A DNA stretch of 64,000 nucleotides from Kryptolebias marmoratus. Its lineage: Eukaryota > Chordata > Actinopteri > Cyprinodontiformes > Rivulidae. The translations under genes and the position numbers were made by a program. The stretch's first letter is position 1; each line of letters begins with the position of its first letter. The stretch is from NCBI RefSeq assembly GCF_001649575.2, contig NC_051447.1:1339156-1403155 (forward strand), read 5' to 3'. Below the pieces are notes generated by a model, which saw only the letters and a list, made by a program, of their open reading frames with translations, made no database searches and was not told the DNA's origin. Shown piece by piece: positions 54,293-64,000 of this stretch.

Positions 54293-55944
54293 GGAACATA
54301 GGGATTTGCTTTGGCCTGAGAGGTTATCAACAAAATCTTGTAATCAATTCCTTATTTAACTGTGAGTGTGCAGACAATCTAAGACAGGAGGAATGTATTC
54401 TTTTCCTGGATTTAGTAATAACTCTGGCCTTCTACATAGATGTCTGACCCTATATGAAGAACTGTTTATAGATTGCCACTGGATATCATTTTACTAATTT
54501 TAGAGACATTCTTAAATTTCAACAAACTGGACTAAAATGAAAAACTGAAAGAGAAAAATGACAATGGTTGTAAAAATGTATTTTATTATAATGAAGATAT
54601 GTGTATGTTAAAATAATGGATACAGCAAACAAATTTTTACATTCTATACATTTAAATGGCCAATAAACTGCAGCAGTGTTCAGTACAGAAGAAATATGTT
54701 CAGCAGAAAAATTCAGTTTTATTGAATCATGAAACATAAAACAATCATAAAACAATAAAATGAACACAGTGTTCAAGAGAAGTTTCCTATTTATAATCTG
54801 AAAATCAATCAAATTACCTCTGAGGAATTTCTTCTTTTACAGATAGAGATGAGTCAAAATAAACAATAGTTTATTATTACCTTCCATCTAGTCTTTCATC
54901 CAACCAACCACCCATCCATTATTCCACCCCTTTGATTATCCATCTATCCATCCAAAAAATGTATGATTTTAAATGTTTAGCATGGACATTTAAGGCTTCA
55001 TAAATAATGTGTTGCAAAACTGATCCATTTGTCACACTGAGCAGAAAAAAATTATGTTCAAATCCATCAGTAATTTGTAAGGTTAGAAAACAATGAATCT
55101 GATTTCTGATTGAACATAATAAAACATCCAGTAAAACATGCAGAAATCAGTTCTAAGGAGCTATTTACATGTAAAACCTTGTCCAGACTGAGCTTTCTAA
55201 CAATAAATAACCTGTTTGGGATATTTCTGTTTTTTCATTCAAACAGCTTGTATTTGAACATGTCCAATCTGTAGGTGTAGCAGGCAAGCAACAACTCAAA
55301 GTGTGAAATGGTCTCAACCAAATCTCATTATGTAAAAATGAGTGTGAGTTTATCTCTGGGACATGAAGCACAACACGTCACAGAAATAAATTTGTTTTTG
55401 AAAAACAGTAATGATCATTTCCTTTTAAAAGCCATCTGGCCCCTCTGTGTGCTTCTCACTGTGAATGGATTCAAGAAAAAAATGAAAAAAATGAAAAACA
55501 CATTTCACTTGATTTATTTCTGACAAATCTTTTCTGCTGGGAAGTGGTTTAGCTATCTTTTAGCTGATAAAGGAATCTGTTTCAAAATGAGATTTTCTTC
55601 TATAGTGTGTCCCTGATGTAGTAAAATTTGTAAATGGTAAATCAGTCAACACATTTTATATGAAATGAGTCATTTACAGATTTGGTAATGCAAACACCAT
55701 CACTTGTATTGACTCTGCAAACTGTGAATTTTAGTTTAACGACATTTTTTCCACAAAAATGTTTTTAAATACAATCATCAGTTCTGTTTGTGAATAAAGG
55801 AAAATGCTGCTTCAGGGAAACGCACAACTGTACATACACAACATAATTTTTGCACTGAATGCAGATAAACAACATCTGCAGATCAGACATGTAGAAAAAA
55901 AAAACATGTAAAAATCTGAAACTCAGAAAGAAGAGCACATGTTT
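54293..55944. other. intergenic, nothing firmly recognised
   Basis: AT-rich, low-complexity in places (54895-54955 has a catccat-rich stretch). Minus-strand AATAAA signals near 54585 could serve a 3' UTR, for instance for the candidate exon at 56238, but this is speculation. Confidence 0.3.
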
Positions 55945-56120
55945 GGGGTGGCTGTGAGTCAGTGGCTAGAGCAGTCATCTTCCAATGAGAGAGTTGGAGG
56001 TTTGATTCCTGGCAGGAGTCACATGTCGAGGTGGGCAAGACACTGACACTGGATGATCACTCTGCTATTACACAAAAGAATCAGAAAACATGTGGATGGT
56101 CTTTGTAGGGCCTTGATATG
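55945..56120 (+). repeat. tRNA-derived SINE
   Basis: A-box-like tgagtcagtggctagagc (55955-55972) and B-box-like ggtttgattcc (55999-56009) are about 45 bases apart, as in the internal RNA polymerase III promoter of tRNA genes. ggtgggcaagacactgacac then follows, a conserved body block of fish SINEs. Confidence 0.75.
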
Positions 56121-56237
56121 GGTCTTTAGGAGTGTATTAAGATCTCAGTAAGCTGCTCATTACATGTGATAGAGCTTCACAGGCTAATGATGGTTTTGAG
56201 AATTCACAAAACTTCCATGTCCAGATCATAGCGGTTA

Positions 56238-56426
56238 TCATTGTGGTGGCAGCGTATTGGGGGCCTGGGTGGAGTGTGGTGGCAGTGTATGCATAACATG
56301 GTGCTTGTGATGTTGCATGACTTTTCTTTTAAGTATGAAATAACTAATTATAACTAAACATGTTAGAAAAAGGAATATATGACCAGAAACAGCAAGGTGA
56401 GAAGATGAGTCAGTAAGAATAAGCAC
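56238..56426 (-). other. candidate terminal exon encoding a transmembrane helix and tail
   Basis: On the minus strand a good acceptor (gatattttttccag at 56440-56427) opens a frame of 62 codons to a TGA. It reads VLILTDSSSHLAVSGHIFLF, LTCLVIISYFILKRK and a His/Pro-rich tail. The 19-20-residue hydrophobic run followed by KRK is what the last exon of a type I membrane receptor looks like. I do not recognise the family, and no partner exon is certain. Confidence 0.3.
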
Positions 56427-56479
56427 CTGGAAAAAATATCTGACGTGTGTTTTTATTTTTTAACAAGGACAATGTCTCT

Positions 56480-57600
56480 TTCGTTTACATAGAGGGGGCC
56501 AGAAGGACAATTTCTGTTCTACACAATACCAGAACTAGGTGCATTTGATGAAGCCATGGCTTCACTTGAAAGACATTTTGCCCCCAAAGGTAATGTACTG
56601 GCTTGCACACCTGAATTTAATGATTTGGATGCGTGAGTGAATACTTTTGGCAATAAAGTGTATCTTAGTGCTGTAAAGGAGAAGTTATTGATGGAGGAGG
56701 AGGACTGAACAAAGCTCTAACTATTGCATGTCAAGTGGAAGCAGCACTTAAAAATACTACACTGCTGTCAGCTGTGAGTGTAGTCCCACCTGCACAGGCT
56801 ATAAAGGCTGCAAGTGTTCTTTTTTAAGGGAAAAGAGTAGCGCAATCAGCTCAAACATGTGGACTTTCACCCCATGTTCATTATAAACAGGGAAGTCATA
56901 AAGAGCAACATAAGTACCTCAGATGTGGATCAGATAAACACCTGGCAAATGATAAAAACTGTTATGCTGCTATAATAAACTAATGACTGAAAAAGGGGAC
57001 ATTTTGCCGAAGTATGGGAATCACCTGTGACAGAAGTGGTTGTTCTTGAGTTAGCAGTACTGTGTGTTAATGATTTTAAGCTGATGGTTGCAGTATATGA
57101 GAAAATCTCATGTCAAATAAACACTAAAGTACCACAAGAAAACTCCCAAGTCCTGTAGTTAATTGTAGATACTGAAGCTTTTTTTTTAATCTATTTTATG
57201 CTTCATGCAACATTTTGCAGAAGGCATACTGGTAACCCATTGTTAAGCAAGTCAAATATACAAAAGGTAACCTACCTGTTATTTTCTGCCTATAAACTAC
57301 AGCAGGAGTACTTAATCAAAACAAAGTTCCAGCAATATTCTTTATCTTGAAGTCTGGATCACCACTAGTGGGCCTGGACCTGATTAAAGCACTGCAGAAC
57401 ATCACTGGTGGAAAAGTGACCTTCAATAAAGAGGATGATGCAAAAGAAGCTGTTATTGATTCTGTTTCAGCCCAACATCTTGGATTTTTTAAAGGGTTCA
57501 TTAATAAGGTTCAAGTAAACAACACAGTGTAGTCTTACTCCAAGCAGGCATTACTGAACCAGTGGACACGTTTGAATGGATGAGACTTCTAGTGGTGGCA
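56480..57600 (+). pseudogene. Ty3/Gypsy gag-protease fragment
   Basis: The plus strand reads GQFLFYTIPELGAFDEAMAS and LERHFAPKGNVLA, the capsid C-terminal motif of fish Gypsy gag (L..HF.PK.NV). Around 57155 comes LIVDTEAFF, a decayed form of the aspartic protease LVDTGA motif. A frame at 57347-57532 reads SGSPLVGLDLIKALQNITGG and LGFFKGFINKVQVN, the region between protease and RT. Stops and shifts abound and RT itself is absent. Both LTRs are missing or unrecognised. Confidence 0.75.
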
Positions 57601-58599
57601 CGATAATGCAAATGAGACTTGAGGCTTTGTGTTGATCTCTGTGAACCCAATAAAAGTGTGATAATGGTCTAGTACTAGGTATATAGCAGAATCCTGATTA
57701 CCTTCACACTGAAGCAGGTTGTTCTAAAATTGCAGTGATCCACCACATTCTAACGGGTAGTGTAGGTCATGGAGAGCATAGCAGGATCCTCATCCAGTGT
57801 GAAGCGGTCTTAGGCAAAAGTCATTTTAGGAAGTGTTAAGACCCTTTCACTACTACTTTTGTACTTAAAATTTCTGGATGTCAGTCAGTCATCAGATTTG
57901 AGCTATAACTAAGAATTTTTTTTCTTTATCAAACATTTCTAAAAGTCACTGATTCCTGATTTATGAAACAATCATGAATGTAGTTTTCAGTAAAGGTATT
58001 TCCTTTCCATTTCACTAATACATGATGTAAAATGTGACACATTTTTCTTCTTGCAGACTGGCTAATTTGTTAGACACTATGCTTTGATATCAGTTTCATT
58101 TGAGATCTGGAGCAGAAAGAGTTTGGATTTTGTGTCCTGTGTGCAAAGGCCCTGGAACCTTGTTGACATGCTCACATTTATATTCATGTTATTTTGGGGT
58201 CAGCTGCAGTCCAGTAAACACTTTCACACTCTGGTTTAATAAATGGCAGCAATGTACTGGATTGCAAGCTTTATGTTTGTAATAAATAAAGTTTGATTTA
58301 CATTTTTCATTCAAAATTCAATTGAATCTTTGCTTTCTTGAGGTTCCTAAATGATGAATTGCAGAAATGTTTTTATTTTACTGTTCATGGTTTTACTGGC
58401 AGTCTTTGTTGTGTCTGAGGCACCATCTTTTGAATGTAACTTTTCATGTGTTGTTGTTGTAAATAGTCTAAGTGATCATAACATTCTGGGCCCCGGAGGA
58501 CCATCGCAATGAGTATAGATGTCAGAATATCTCACACAGGCGTCAGGGTTGAGCAGATGTTGAAACCACAAAATATCCTTTAATTTTCAGAGCTCACTC
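57601..58599. other. intergenic, nothing firmly recognised
   Basis: At 58040-58060 a plus-strand acceptor-like ttttcttcttgcag precedes a frame with LCPVCKGPGTLLTC (58100-58282) and AATAAA signals at 58282. This could be a 3' exon or chance. I cannot support a gene. Confidence 0.3.
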
Positions 58600-59090
58600 T
58601 GCATGTTAATCTAAAAACCTACATTAAAGGCCTAGCATTCTTTAAGGGAATGCATATCACTCACCACCTTCTATGCCAAAGTTTTAGACAGAGTGTCTTA
58701 TGTTGAGAAATGACAGGGTTTGAAGCCATTTTGGTCAAACCCTAAAAAGAAAGTTCAGCGCAAGTTAATGTGACATTATCAGATGTCACACTCGGAGTAT
58801 GTGCTACAATTTTGTCAAATTCTTGCTCAATATCTGTAATATTTACTGAATTGTAGCTATGTTTGTGTTGGCTAAGGTTGATTAGCTGTAGTGGCCATCT
58901 TAAATTGGGTTGACTCCAAAGATTAATCAGTTGTAGAGATACGGCCAGTGATTACTTTCTGCAAGTTTCATTACAATTTGTCCAGTAGTTCATGAGGTAT
59001 TTTAATAACAGTCAGACACACAAACACAGACATAAGCAAAAATGTTACTGTTTGCTTTTGCCTTTCTGTGGTGGATGGTAATAAAGTGTG
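58600..59090 (+). repeat. dispersed repeat family R1, copy 4 (most complete)
   Basis: It contains all blocks in order: aaaggcctagcattcttta, ttatgttgagaaatgacagg, ccattttggtcaaaccctaa, agatgtcacactc, ggctaaggttgattagctgt, gggttgactccaaagatt, tgattactttctgcaagttt, gtagttcatgaggtatttta and a terminal ttgcctttctgtggtggatg. Confidence 0.8.
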
Positions 59091-59412
59091 CAAAGGATAA
59101 AAGGCTCAGAGTGAGGGAGAATATGAGTGAACTTGACTAAGAAACAAAAACACTCAAAGTTCTTTTAGAAACTGAGGCTTTCAGCCAGGCTGAAACTGCT
59201 GAAATAAGGCAAAAAAGGTAGACTCTTGTCTGAAAGTTTTCTTCTTCAGCATGTGGGTGTGGGTAGCAGCAAAAAGGGCAGCTTTGAAAACACTTTCCTT
59301 AAAGGTTATCCAGATCAGATAAAATATTAAAATTTGTAGGAATCCAACATTTTTACAGCATGTCCTCCGAGTAAATTACATTTTGCGTCCAGAATCCACA
59401 GTCATCAGTTCC

Positions 59413-59640
59413 TCACAGCTGTTTCTTCCTCCAATTAAACATAGAAAATGGCTTCCCAAATGTGCTCTTAGGTGAATTAAAATTCCATCTTTTTATTCCC
59501 AAGTCCTCCCTATCATCAGAAAGTCCAACACACAGAAACAACAGCAACTGAAGAACAAAAACAAGTGTAAAAGACATCCATAATTCTAAAGGTAGAAAAG
59601 TTACAGTTGAAAGACTCCTGTTAGAAGCTCTGATCCACAT
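59413..59640 (-). other. 75-codon frame with signal-peptide-like segment, unrecognised
   Basis: From the ATG at 59640, residues 22-41 (LWMSFTLVFVLQLLLFLCVG) form a strong hydrophobic run. It is followed by SDDREDLGIKRW and a basic C-terminus with KR and RKK dibasic sites. That layout is compatible with a small secreted peptide or a membrane anchor. It could equally be chance in AT-rich DNA. It overlaps the end of the candidate exon at 59621 in another frame. Confidence 0.2.
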
Positions 59641-59766
59641 TTGGAATCAAAGATAAATGAACTATAGTAGTTTGCCATATTTGTTTGTAGTCCTGAGACA
59701 TGTGTCCCCAGCTACAGGCATGGTCCGAGTTAGAGAGCACTGCTCCACATAGATCACTGAAGACAT
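59621..59766 (-). other. candidate exon with C-x-W-G-x5-Y motif
   Basis: A strong acceptor (ctttcttgtttttccag) on the minus strand opens a frame of 47 codons: VFSDLCGAVLSNSDHACSWG, HMSQDYKQIWQTTIVHLSLI, PNVDQSF, then a stop. The balanced composition and two to three cysteines look protein-like. The C-x-W-G-x5-Y then P-N-x-x-x-x-x-F spacing recalls the ectodomain of receptor-activity-modifying proteins, but the match is loose and other residues are missing. I do not claim that identity. Confidence 0.3.
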
Positions 59767-60079
59767 CTGGAAAAACAAGAAAGCGTTAAACCAGTCTCAG
59801 TTTGAAAGCAAAGCAAGTCACTGTCAGTAGCTCAGTGTTCATGTGAGGGGATGAACAACCTACACTGAATATAAATCACTGATACAAAGAAAAATCAAAC
59901 AAATTAAAAGTCTAACATTTCTTGAAGGCATGCATATTTCCTACTACCTTTCATGCCCGAGCATTGGAGTAGGGTCATTATATGATGAGAAATGACTGAG
60001 TTGTAGCTGTTTTGATCAAATCTTGAAAATAACATTACGCCAACACATGCAAGCCAGATTTAGCCAGATGTCACACTTA

Positions 60080-60739
60080 TGCCCCTTTTCCACTGGCTCT
60101 AAAGGTCCCGGCTCCACTCTACTCGGCTTGCTTTGCTCTCGTTTCCACTGGCATTTTTTTTAGGCCAGTCCCTGCTTTTTTGGTCCCTGCTTTGGAGTAG
60201 GGCCAGCCGGGGCTGGTCCTGCTTTTGTGGGCGGCGCAAGCTTAGCTCCTGTTCACTCATTGGTCATGGGTGTGGCCAGATGCAAGGATAAAGAGAGAAG
60301 AAAACAACGATAGACAACAGCGTTAGCTTACCCTGCAACGTTTATGCCATCTGTCCCCCAGCTGAAGGCGCTGTAAAGCCTGAAATCTCCGGCGGATAAC
60401 AGTTGTCCTACTCTGAGCAACAATTGCGGCATCCAGAGCTTTTCTTCCACTGCGTCTCTCTTCCTGTCTCAGGAGAATCCACATAAGTTTAAAAAACAGG
60501 AACAACAAAGGGCCAACGCTGTCCGTAGCTCTTCTGTTGTTTCCACNNNNNNNNNNNNNNNNNNNNNNNNNNNNNNNNNNCCCACCCCGCATGCAGCCCC
60601 GCCCCCAACAACACAAGGAGGCGTTCCTCTGCTACCGACAAAACTGGCCGATGGAAAGGCAATGCATTTTTTATGGAGCCAAGCCAAGCCGGGCCAAGTA
60701 GAGTGGGGCTTCTGTAGTAGAGCCAGTGGAATAGGGGCA
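60080..60739. mobile_element. Harbinger-type MITE, 660 bp, TTA target duplication
   Basis: Termini TGCCCCTTTTCCACTGGCTC (60080) and GAGCCAGTGGAATAGGGGCA (60739) are inverted repeats, with TTA at 60077-60079 and 60740-60742. The 3-bp TTA/TAA duplication fits PIF/Harbinger. Inside, a minus-strand frame at 60323-60545 reads LMWILLRQEERRSGRKALDA, resembling a transposon leader. A 34-base gap lies at 60547. Confidence 0.8.
60547..60580. other. assembly gap (34 N)
   Basis: A short run of N inside the Harbinger-type MITE. Confidence 1.
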
Positions 60740-60868
60740 TTAGAGATTATGTGTTGTGAATGACTCCTGGCTAATATTACATCAGTTGAAGAAATCCTTC
60801 CACTTTTTGAAAGTTTCTTTACAATCTGGCCAATGATTAATGAAATATTTTGCTAATAGACAAACAGG

Positions 60869-61560
60869 GTTGACTCCAACAATTAATGCTAAAGTTTTAA
60901 GCAAAGGTCTTGGGCAATGAGTAGCACTTGGAGTTTGTGTTGTGAATGACTCTCAGCTACAACCTTACAATCCTCTGTGTCACTTGTTTCCAACCTTTAC
61001 ATCAGCCTTAGTCCTCATGGCTGGCCTACCTCCATTTTCACTTCAATGGATCACTGATACTTTCATCCACTGTCTGATCTTTCTCATGTTCCTCCTCCTG
61101 CTTGAACCACCGGTTTTTGTAAAGTTTGTTGCCCTGTCAGGCTTTGTTTTTATTAAACTTTTTTATTTTCACTTAAGCTTCTTGTGTCAGTCTGCAATTC
61201 TGGGTTTGACTCTACAGTACACACAACTGTGACACTGTTAGCACTCAGAATGTGTGTTGCGGATCAGTCTCAGCTATTACCACACAAAATTTAATATGTA
61301 AAACGAATTAATTTATAGTAATTTTTGAGTTTTTATGGTCAGTTGGTTGTGGCAGACATCTTGAGACAGGTTGACTCTAAATATCAATTAGTTGTAGATG
61401 TACATCTAATAATTACTTTCTGAAAATGTCTTTAATTTTTGTTCAATAGTTCATAAGATATTTGTTTACAGCCATATGAACACACACACATACAGACACG
61501 GGTAAAAACATTATCCACTGCTGAAAGGCGAAGGCGGGCAATAATGAACATGAAGCCTGC
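60869..61560 (+). repeat. dispersed repeat family R1, copies 6a/6b, split by an LTR-like insert
   Basis: gggttgactccaacaattaa and gtgttgtgaatgactctcag occur before 60960; ccacacaaaatttaatatg, gttgactctaaatatcaatt and ttcataagatatttg occur after 61240, ending in gaaggcgaaggcgggcaata. The insert is described next. Confidence 0.7.
60961..61232 (+). repeat. LTR 3' fragment inside R1 copy 6
   Basis: ttgttgccctgtcaggcttt followed by tttttattaaac, a cag/tctgcaattctgggtttgac block and the end acacacaactgtgaca look like the R-U5 part of a fish Gypsy LTR ending in CA. Its 5' half is missing. Confidence 0.45.
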
Positions 61561-62199
61561 CTCATGTTCCAACAGCATTTGTTATATTGTGTATGCTATA
61601 CAGATCAGTGCATGGTTTACTAGTTCCAGTTGATCCAGCTAAAAGGATCCAAGGAAAGAGGAGACTCATGAATTCTTCATGTTCCTCGTGGAGGAGAGTG
61701 CGGGTATGAGTGAGAGAGACCTTTTAAACAGCAGTAGATAAAGACGACAGGAGACGGTTTTAGGAACTGAAATATGCATGAACTGATGAAAAATGAGCAC
61801 AGTTAAAGCAAGTGGGCTTTCATCTAACAGAGGATCAGTCCTTTTTCAATCCAAGAAGAACCAAAACAATCTTTCAGATGAACTCTGGAGGATGTTTAAC
61901 CAGAACAGCTGCTGCTTCTTTTTTTTGTCTGTCAGATTTCTTCTGCCTAATCATGGTGAAATTGTAGTCAATGAAATTTTAATTCTTCAGTAGTCATACT
62001 GAGCCTTCAATCTTTCCAGGGAGAAAATGGGGCTTTTTAAAAATGTATTTATTTATTTTTGTGGTGGTGCTTGTCTGATTATTATGGACCACATGTAGAC
62101 GATTCATGAACATTTAACCAATGCTACTCTTAAATGAGGTTTGATACGATGTAGAAGTGGACCATTCTTAATCAAAACTCCATAAAAACCGAAGTCGTT
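61561..62199. other. intergenic, nothing recognised
   Basis: Frame 61793-61993 has no domain. No element boundary was seen. Confidence 0.4.
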
Positions 62200-62612
62200 G
62201 CATTCCTTATAGTAATGTTTATCACCTGCTGCCTTTCATGCCAGATTTTTAAACAAAGATGAAAATTTATCAGAAATGAGTTATGGGCACTTTGGCCAAA
62301 CACTGAAAATACCGCATAATCTCATGCAAGACTGCAATATCTTGCATGATCTGTTTATGCTTGACTCATGTTTTATGAATGACTGAGATACTACCACACC
62401 AAATTTTAGCTCGATTCCTATAAAATTGACCGAGGTGAATACATACATTTTTGTGCAGGCAAAGGCTGATTACTTGTGGAGGCCAGCTTGATTTGGTTGA
62501 GTCCAAAAGTTGATCAGATGTAGATGTACATCCAAAAATTAGGTTCTGAGAATTTCATTGAAATCTGTCCAATGGTTGTTCATTATGAGTAAAATAGGGG
62601 TTTATTAGATTT
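62200..62612 (+). repeat. dispersed repeat family R1, copy 7
   Basis: It carries tttatcacctgctgcctttc, actttggccaaacactgaaa, ctcatgcaagactgcaatat, tgaatgactgagatactacc, caggcaaaggctgattactt, tttggttgagtccaaaagtt and tgaaatctgtccaatggttg in the usual order. Confidence 0.8.
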
Positions 62613-62650
62613 GTAAACTTGCCAAAATCTTCTATGAATTTTGTTTTTAT

Positions 62651-62915
62651 TTACATCTTACAAAACATCTCAATTTTCTCATTATGTGCTCGCCACACGG
62701 AGAGCGACAGATGACAGGGGTGAAACCCAACACGTGATGCAATAGCGACGGCAGCATTGCGAATCGTGCTCTCGTGGTTTGTCCCAAAGAAATTTGATTG
62801 CTTATGAAATTGGAGGGATTTTGACATTTTAAAAGCAGTCCGTGTCAGACATGGCAATGATGAAGAGTCAGAAGATTTTACTGGAACTGACATAAATCTT
62901 GCAGTTAAGTGTCCT
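62651..62915 (-). other. candidate terminal exon, unrecognised, with polyA signal
   Basis: On the minus strand the acceptor tttttcttttgtag opens a frame of 87 codons: GHLTARFMSVPVKSSDSSSL, PCLTRTAFKMSKSLQFHKQS, NFFGTNHESTIRNAAVAIAS, RVGFHPCHLSLSVW and a short basic end. AATAAA overlaps the stop codon (62652-62647), as if stop and polyadenylation signal were fused. The composition is that of a real protein. It might be the last exon of a host gene or of a transposon gene. I do not recognise it. Confidence 0.4.
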
Positions 62916-63115
62916 CTACAAAAGAAAAAAGACAATCATGGGTTTATCCTATATTGCAGACAACGAAACTGCATGGTGAATATCATCATTTGATGGTGGA
63001 CCCCAAGGCTGATTTGTTTTTTGTTGCGACAGCAACAAAAGTTGAACATTTTTCAACTTTGTTTTGTTGCATTGCCTGCCTGTGTGTACAAGCTCAAAAT
63101 TTCACATAAACAAAT

Positions 63116-64000
63116 TTTGCTGGTCACTAGACTGAAGGAGGGCAAGGGATTGTTCCATAGGAAATAAATTGAGAGGGCATGACGTTGCTTCCCGTGTGTA
63201 GAGACCATTACTGGGGTTGTACACTTGAGGTTGGATTTAAATATTTTTTGAGACTGGTAAAGACCAGATTAGTAATTAATATTATATTCTAATATGTAAA
63301 ATTCTGGAACTGTAAGATATGGACTTTCTTTTTCAAGTACTAGATGGGGGGTATTCACAATGTACAGTCAGATTTATGTAGATAGTTTAAGCACAAATTA
63401 TTTACTTTGCATAGAATAAAAGGAAATTTGCATTTAGTTGATTTTTTTTGTTGCAATACTTCTTGACAATAAATCTTATACCATTGGAAAACCTGCTTGT
63501 TCCCTCTTAAATGATACCACATATGGTAAGAAAATGCATATGTGGGTTGAGCAAGAAAGCTGAGTATGTGGGTTGCGCCTGTGAAAAACTTGTCCAATCT
63601 TCTCTGCCAAAGCCAAACAACTTATTCTGCCACTGACTCTTGTTCGGTATTTATTGGATTGAATGATTTAAGTCTGCAGAAACAAGACAGTTAAGACAGT
63701 TGGCAGTTTAAGAATTCATTAGTTTGTCAAACAGGGGCCTCAATAGAATGTGAAAGAACCATACACAACCACAACAGTTCCTCCTCCTCATACTACTCAC
63801 CAGCTTGGTGACACAGTGCTGTGGGATGGCATTCTAATCTAATCGTTTTTAAGTAGCAAAAGCTACATTCAATCACAAATTATGATCGTTTAAACATGAT
63901 TATTTATTACTAAGTTAAGACTAGTTTGTCTTCTGCTTTTTTCTGCCAAAGCATGCTAAAGGTTCTAGCCTGATGCTGTACATAGACACTCATGAGTCCT
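63116..64000. other. intergenic, nothing recognised
   Basis: A chance frame at 63355-63597 (minus) is present. No repeat boundary or domain is supported. Confidence 0.4.

Larger units (their letters stand above)
59905..60868 (+). repeat. dispersed repeat family R1, copy 5, split by a MITE
   Basis: The left part 59905-60076 (acatttcttgaaggcatgca, gatgagaaatgactgagttg, ccagatgtcacac) and right part 60743-60868 (gagattatgtgttgtgaatg, ccaatgattaatgaaatatt) form one copy with the Harbinger MITE between them. Confidence 0.75.

Overview
This window is genomic DNA from a bony fish, most likely a teleost. It is AT-rich, intron-rich and crowded with fish-type mobile elements: hAT, Tc1/mariner, PIF/Harbinger, Rex3, L2-like and L1/Tx1-like LINEs, DIRS-like and Ty3/Gypsy elements, and an endogenous retrovirus. 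There are no prokaryotic operons, CRISPR arrays or tRNA/rRNA genes. Two assembly gaps (38691-39499 and 60547-60580) and one lone N (6536) interrupt it.

The one host gene I can identify with confidence is ect2, on the minus strand. ECT2 is the RhoA guanine-nucleotide exchange factor of cytokinesis. Seven coding exons between 29874 and 3775 encode the first 266 residues (N-terminal leader, BRCT0, BRCT1, start of BRCT2). All have canonical splice sites, and the reading frame is kept across every junction. A probable non-coding first exon ends at 30653. Just upstream, at about 30960-31090, are CCAAT boxes and a TTTGAA (CHR-like) element, the arrangement expected of a G2/M-expressed gene. The linker, DH, PH and C-terminal regions lie beyond the left edge.

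From 1 to about 29700 the introns of ect2 are filled with decayed transposons. Several can be delimited exactly by target-site duplications: three short hAT-like elements with 5-bp duplications (10087-10904, 17884-18343, 22116-23101), one with an 8-bp duplication (5913-6737), and a Tc1-like element (20339-21187) inserted in a Rex3 retrotransposon.

From 31100 to 46740 the intergenic DNA is almost wholly mobile: two ZBED-like hAT transposase pseudogenes (33309-34563 and 40287-42151), a Tx1/L1 LINE split by other inserts (34960-38540), a LINE containing the large gap, a DIRS-like 5' end with a minisatellite in its leader (42240-43450), a retroviral env/integrase remnant on the minus strand (44288-45705) and a LINE 3' end with a (TTATC)n tail.

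From 46740 to the end there are more elements: a 766-bp fold-back structure, a solo LTR with near-matching flanks, a Ty3/Gypsy fragment, a SINE, and a cluster of one roughly 430-bp repeat family always in the same orientation. Three unexplained minus-strand candidate exons (56238-56426, 59621-59766, 62651-62915) may mark an unrecognised gene or genes. I see no convincing new biological system. The most useful leads are the ect2 promoter, the orphan exons, the MADF-like reading frame inside a 5-bp-TSD element, and the fold-back element.
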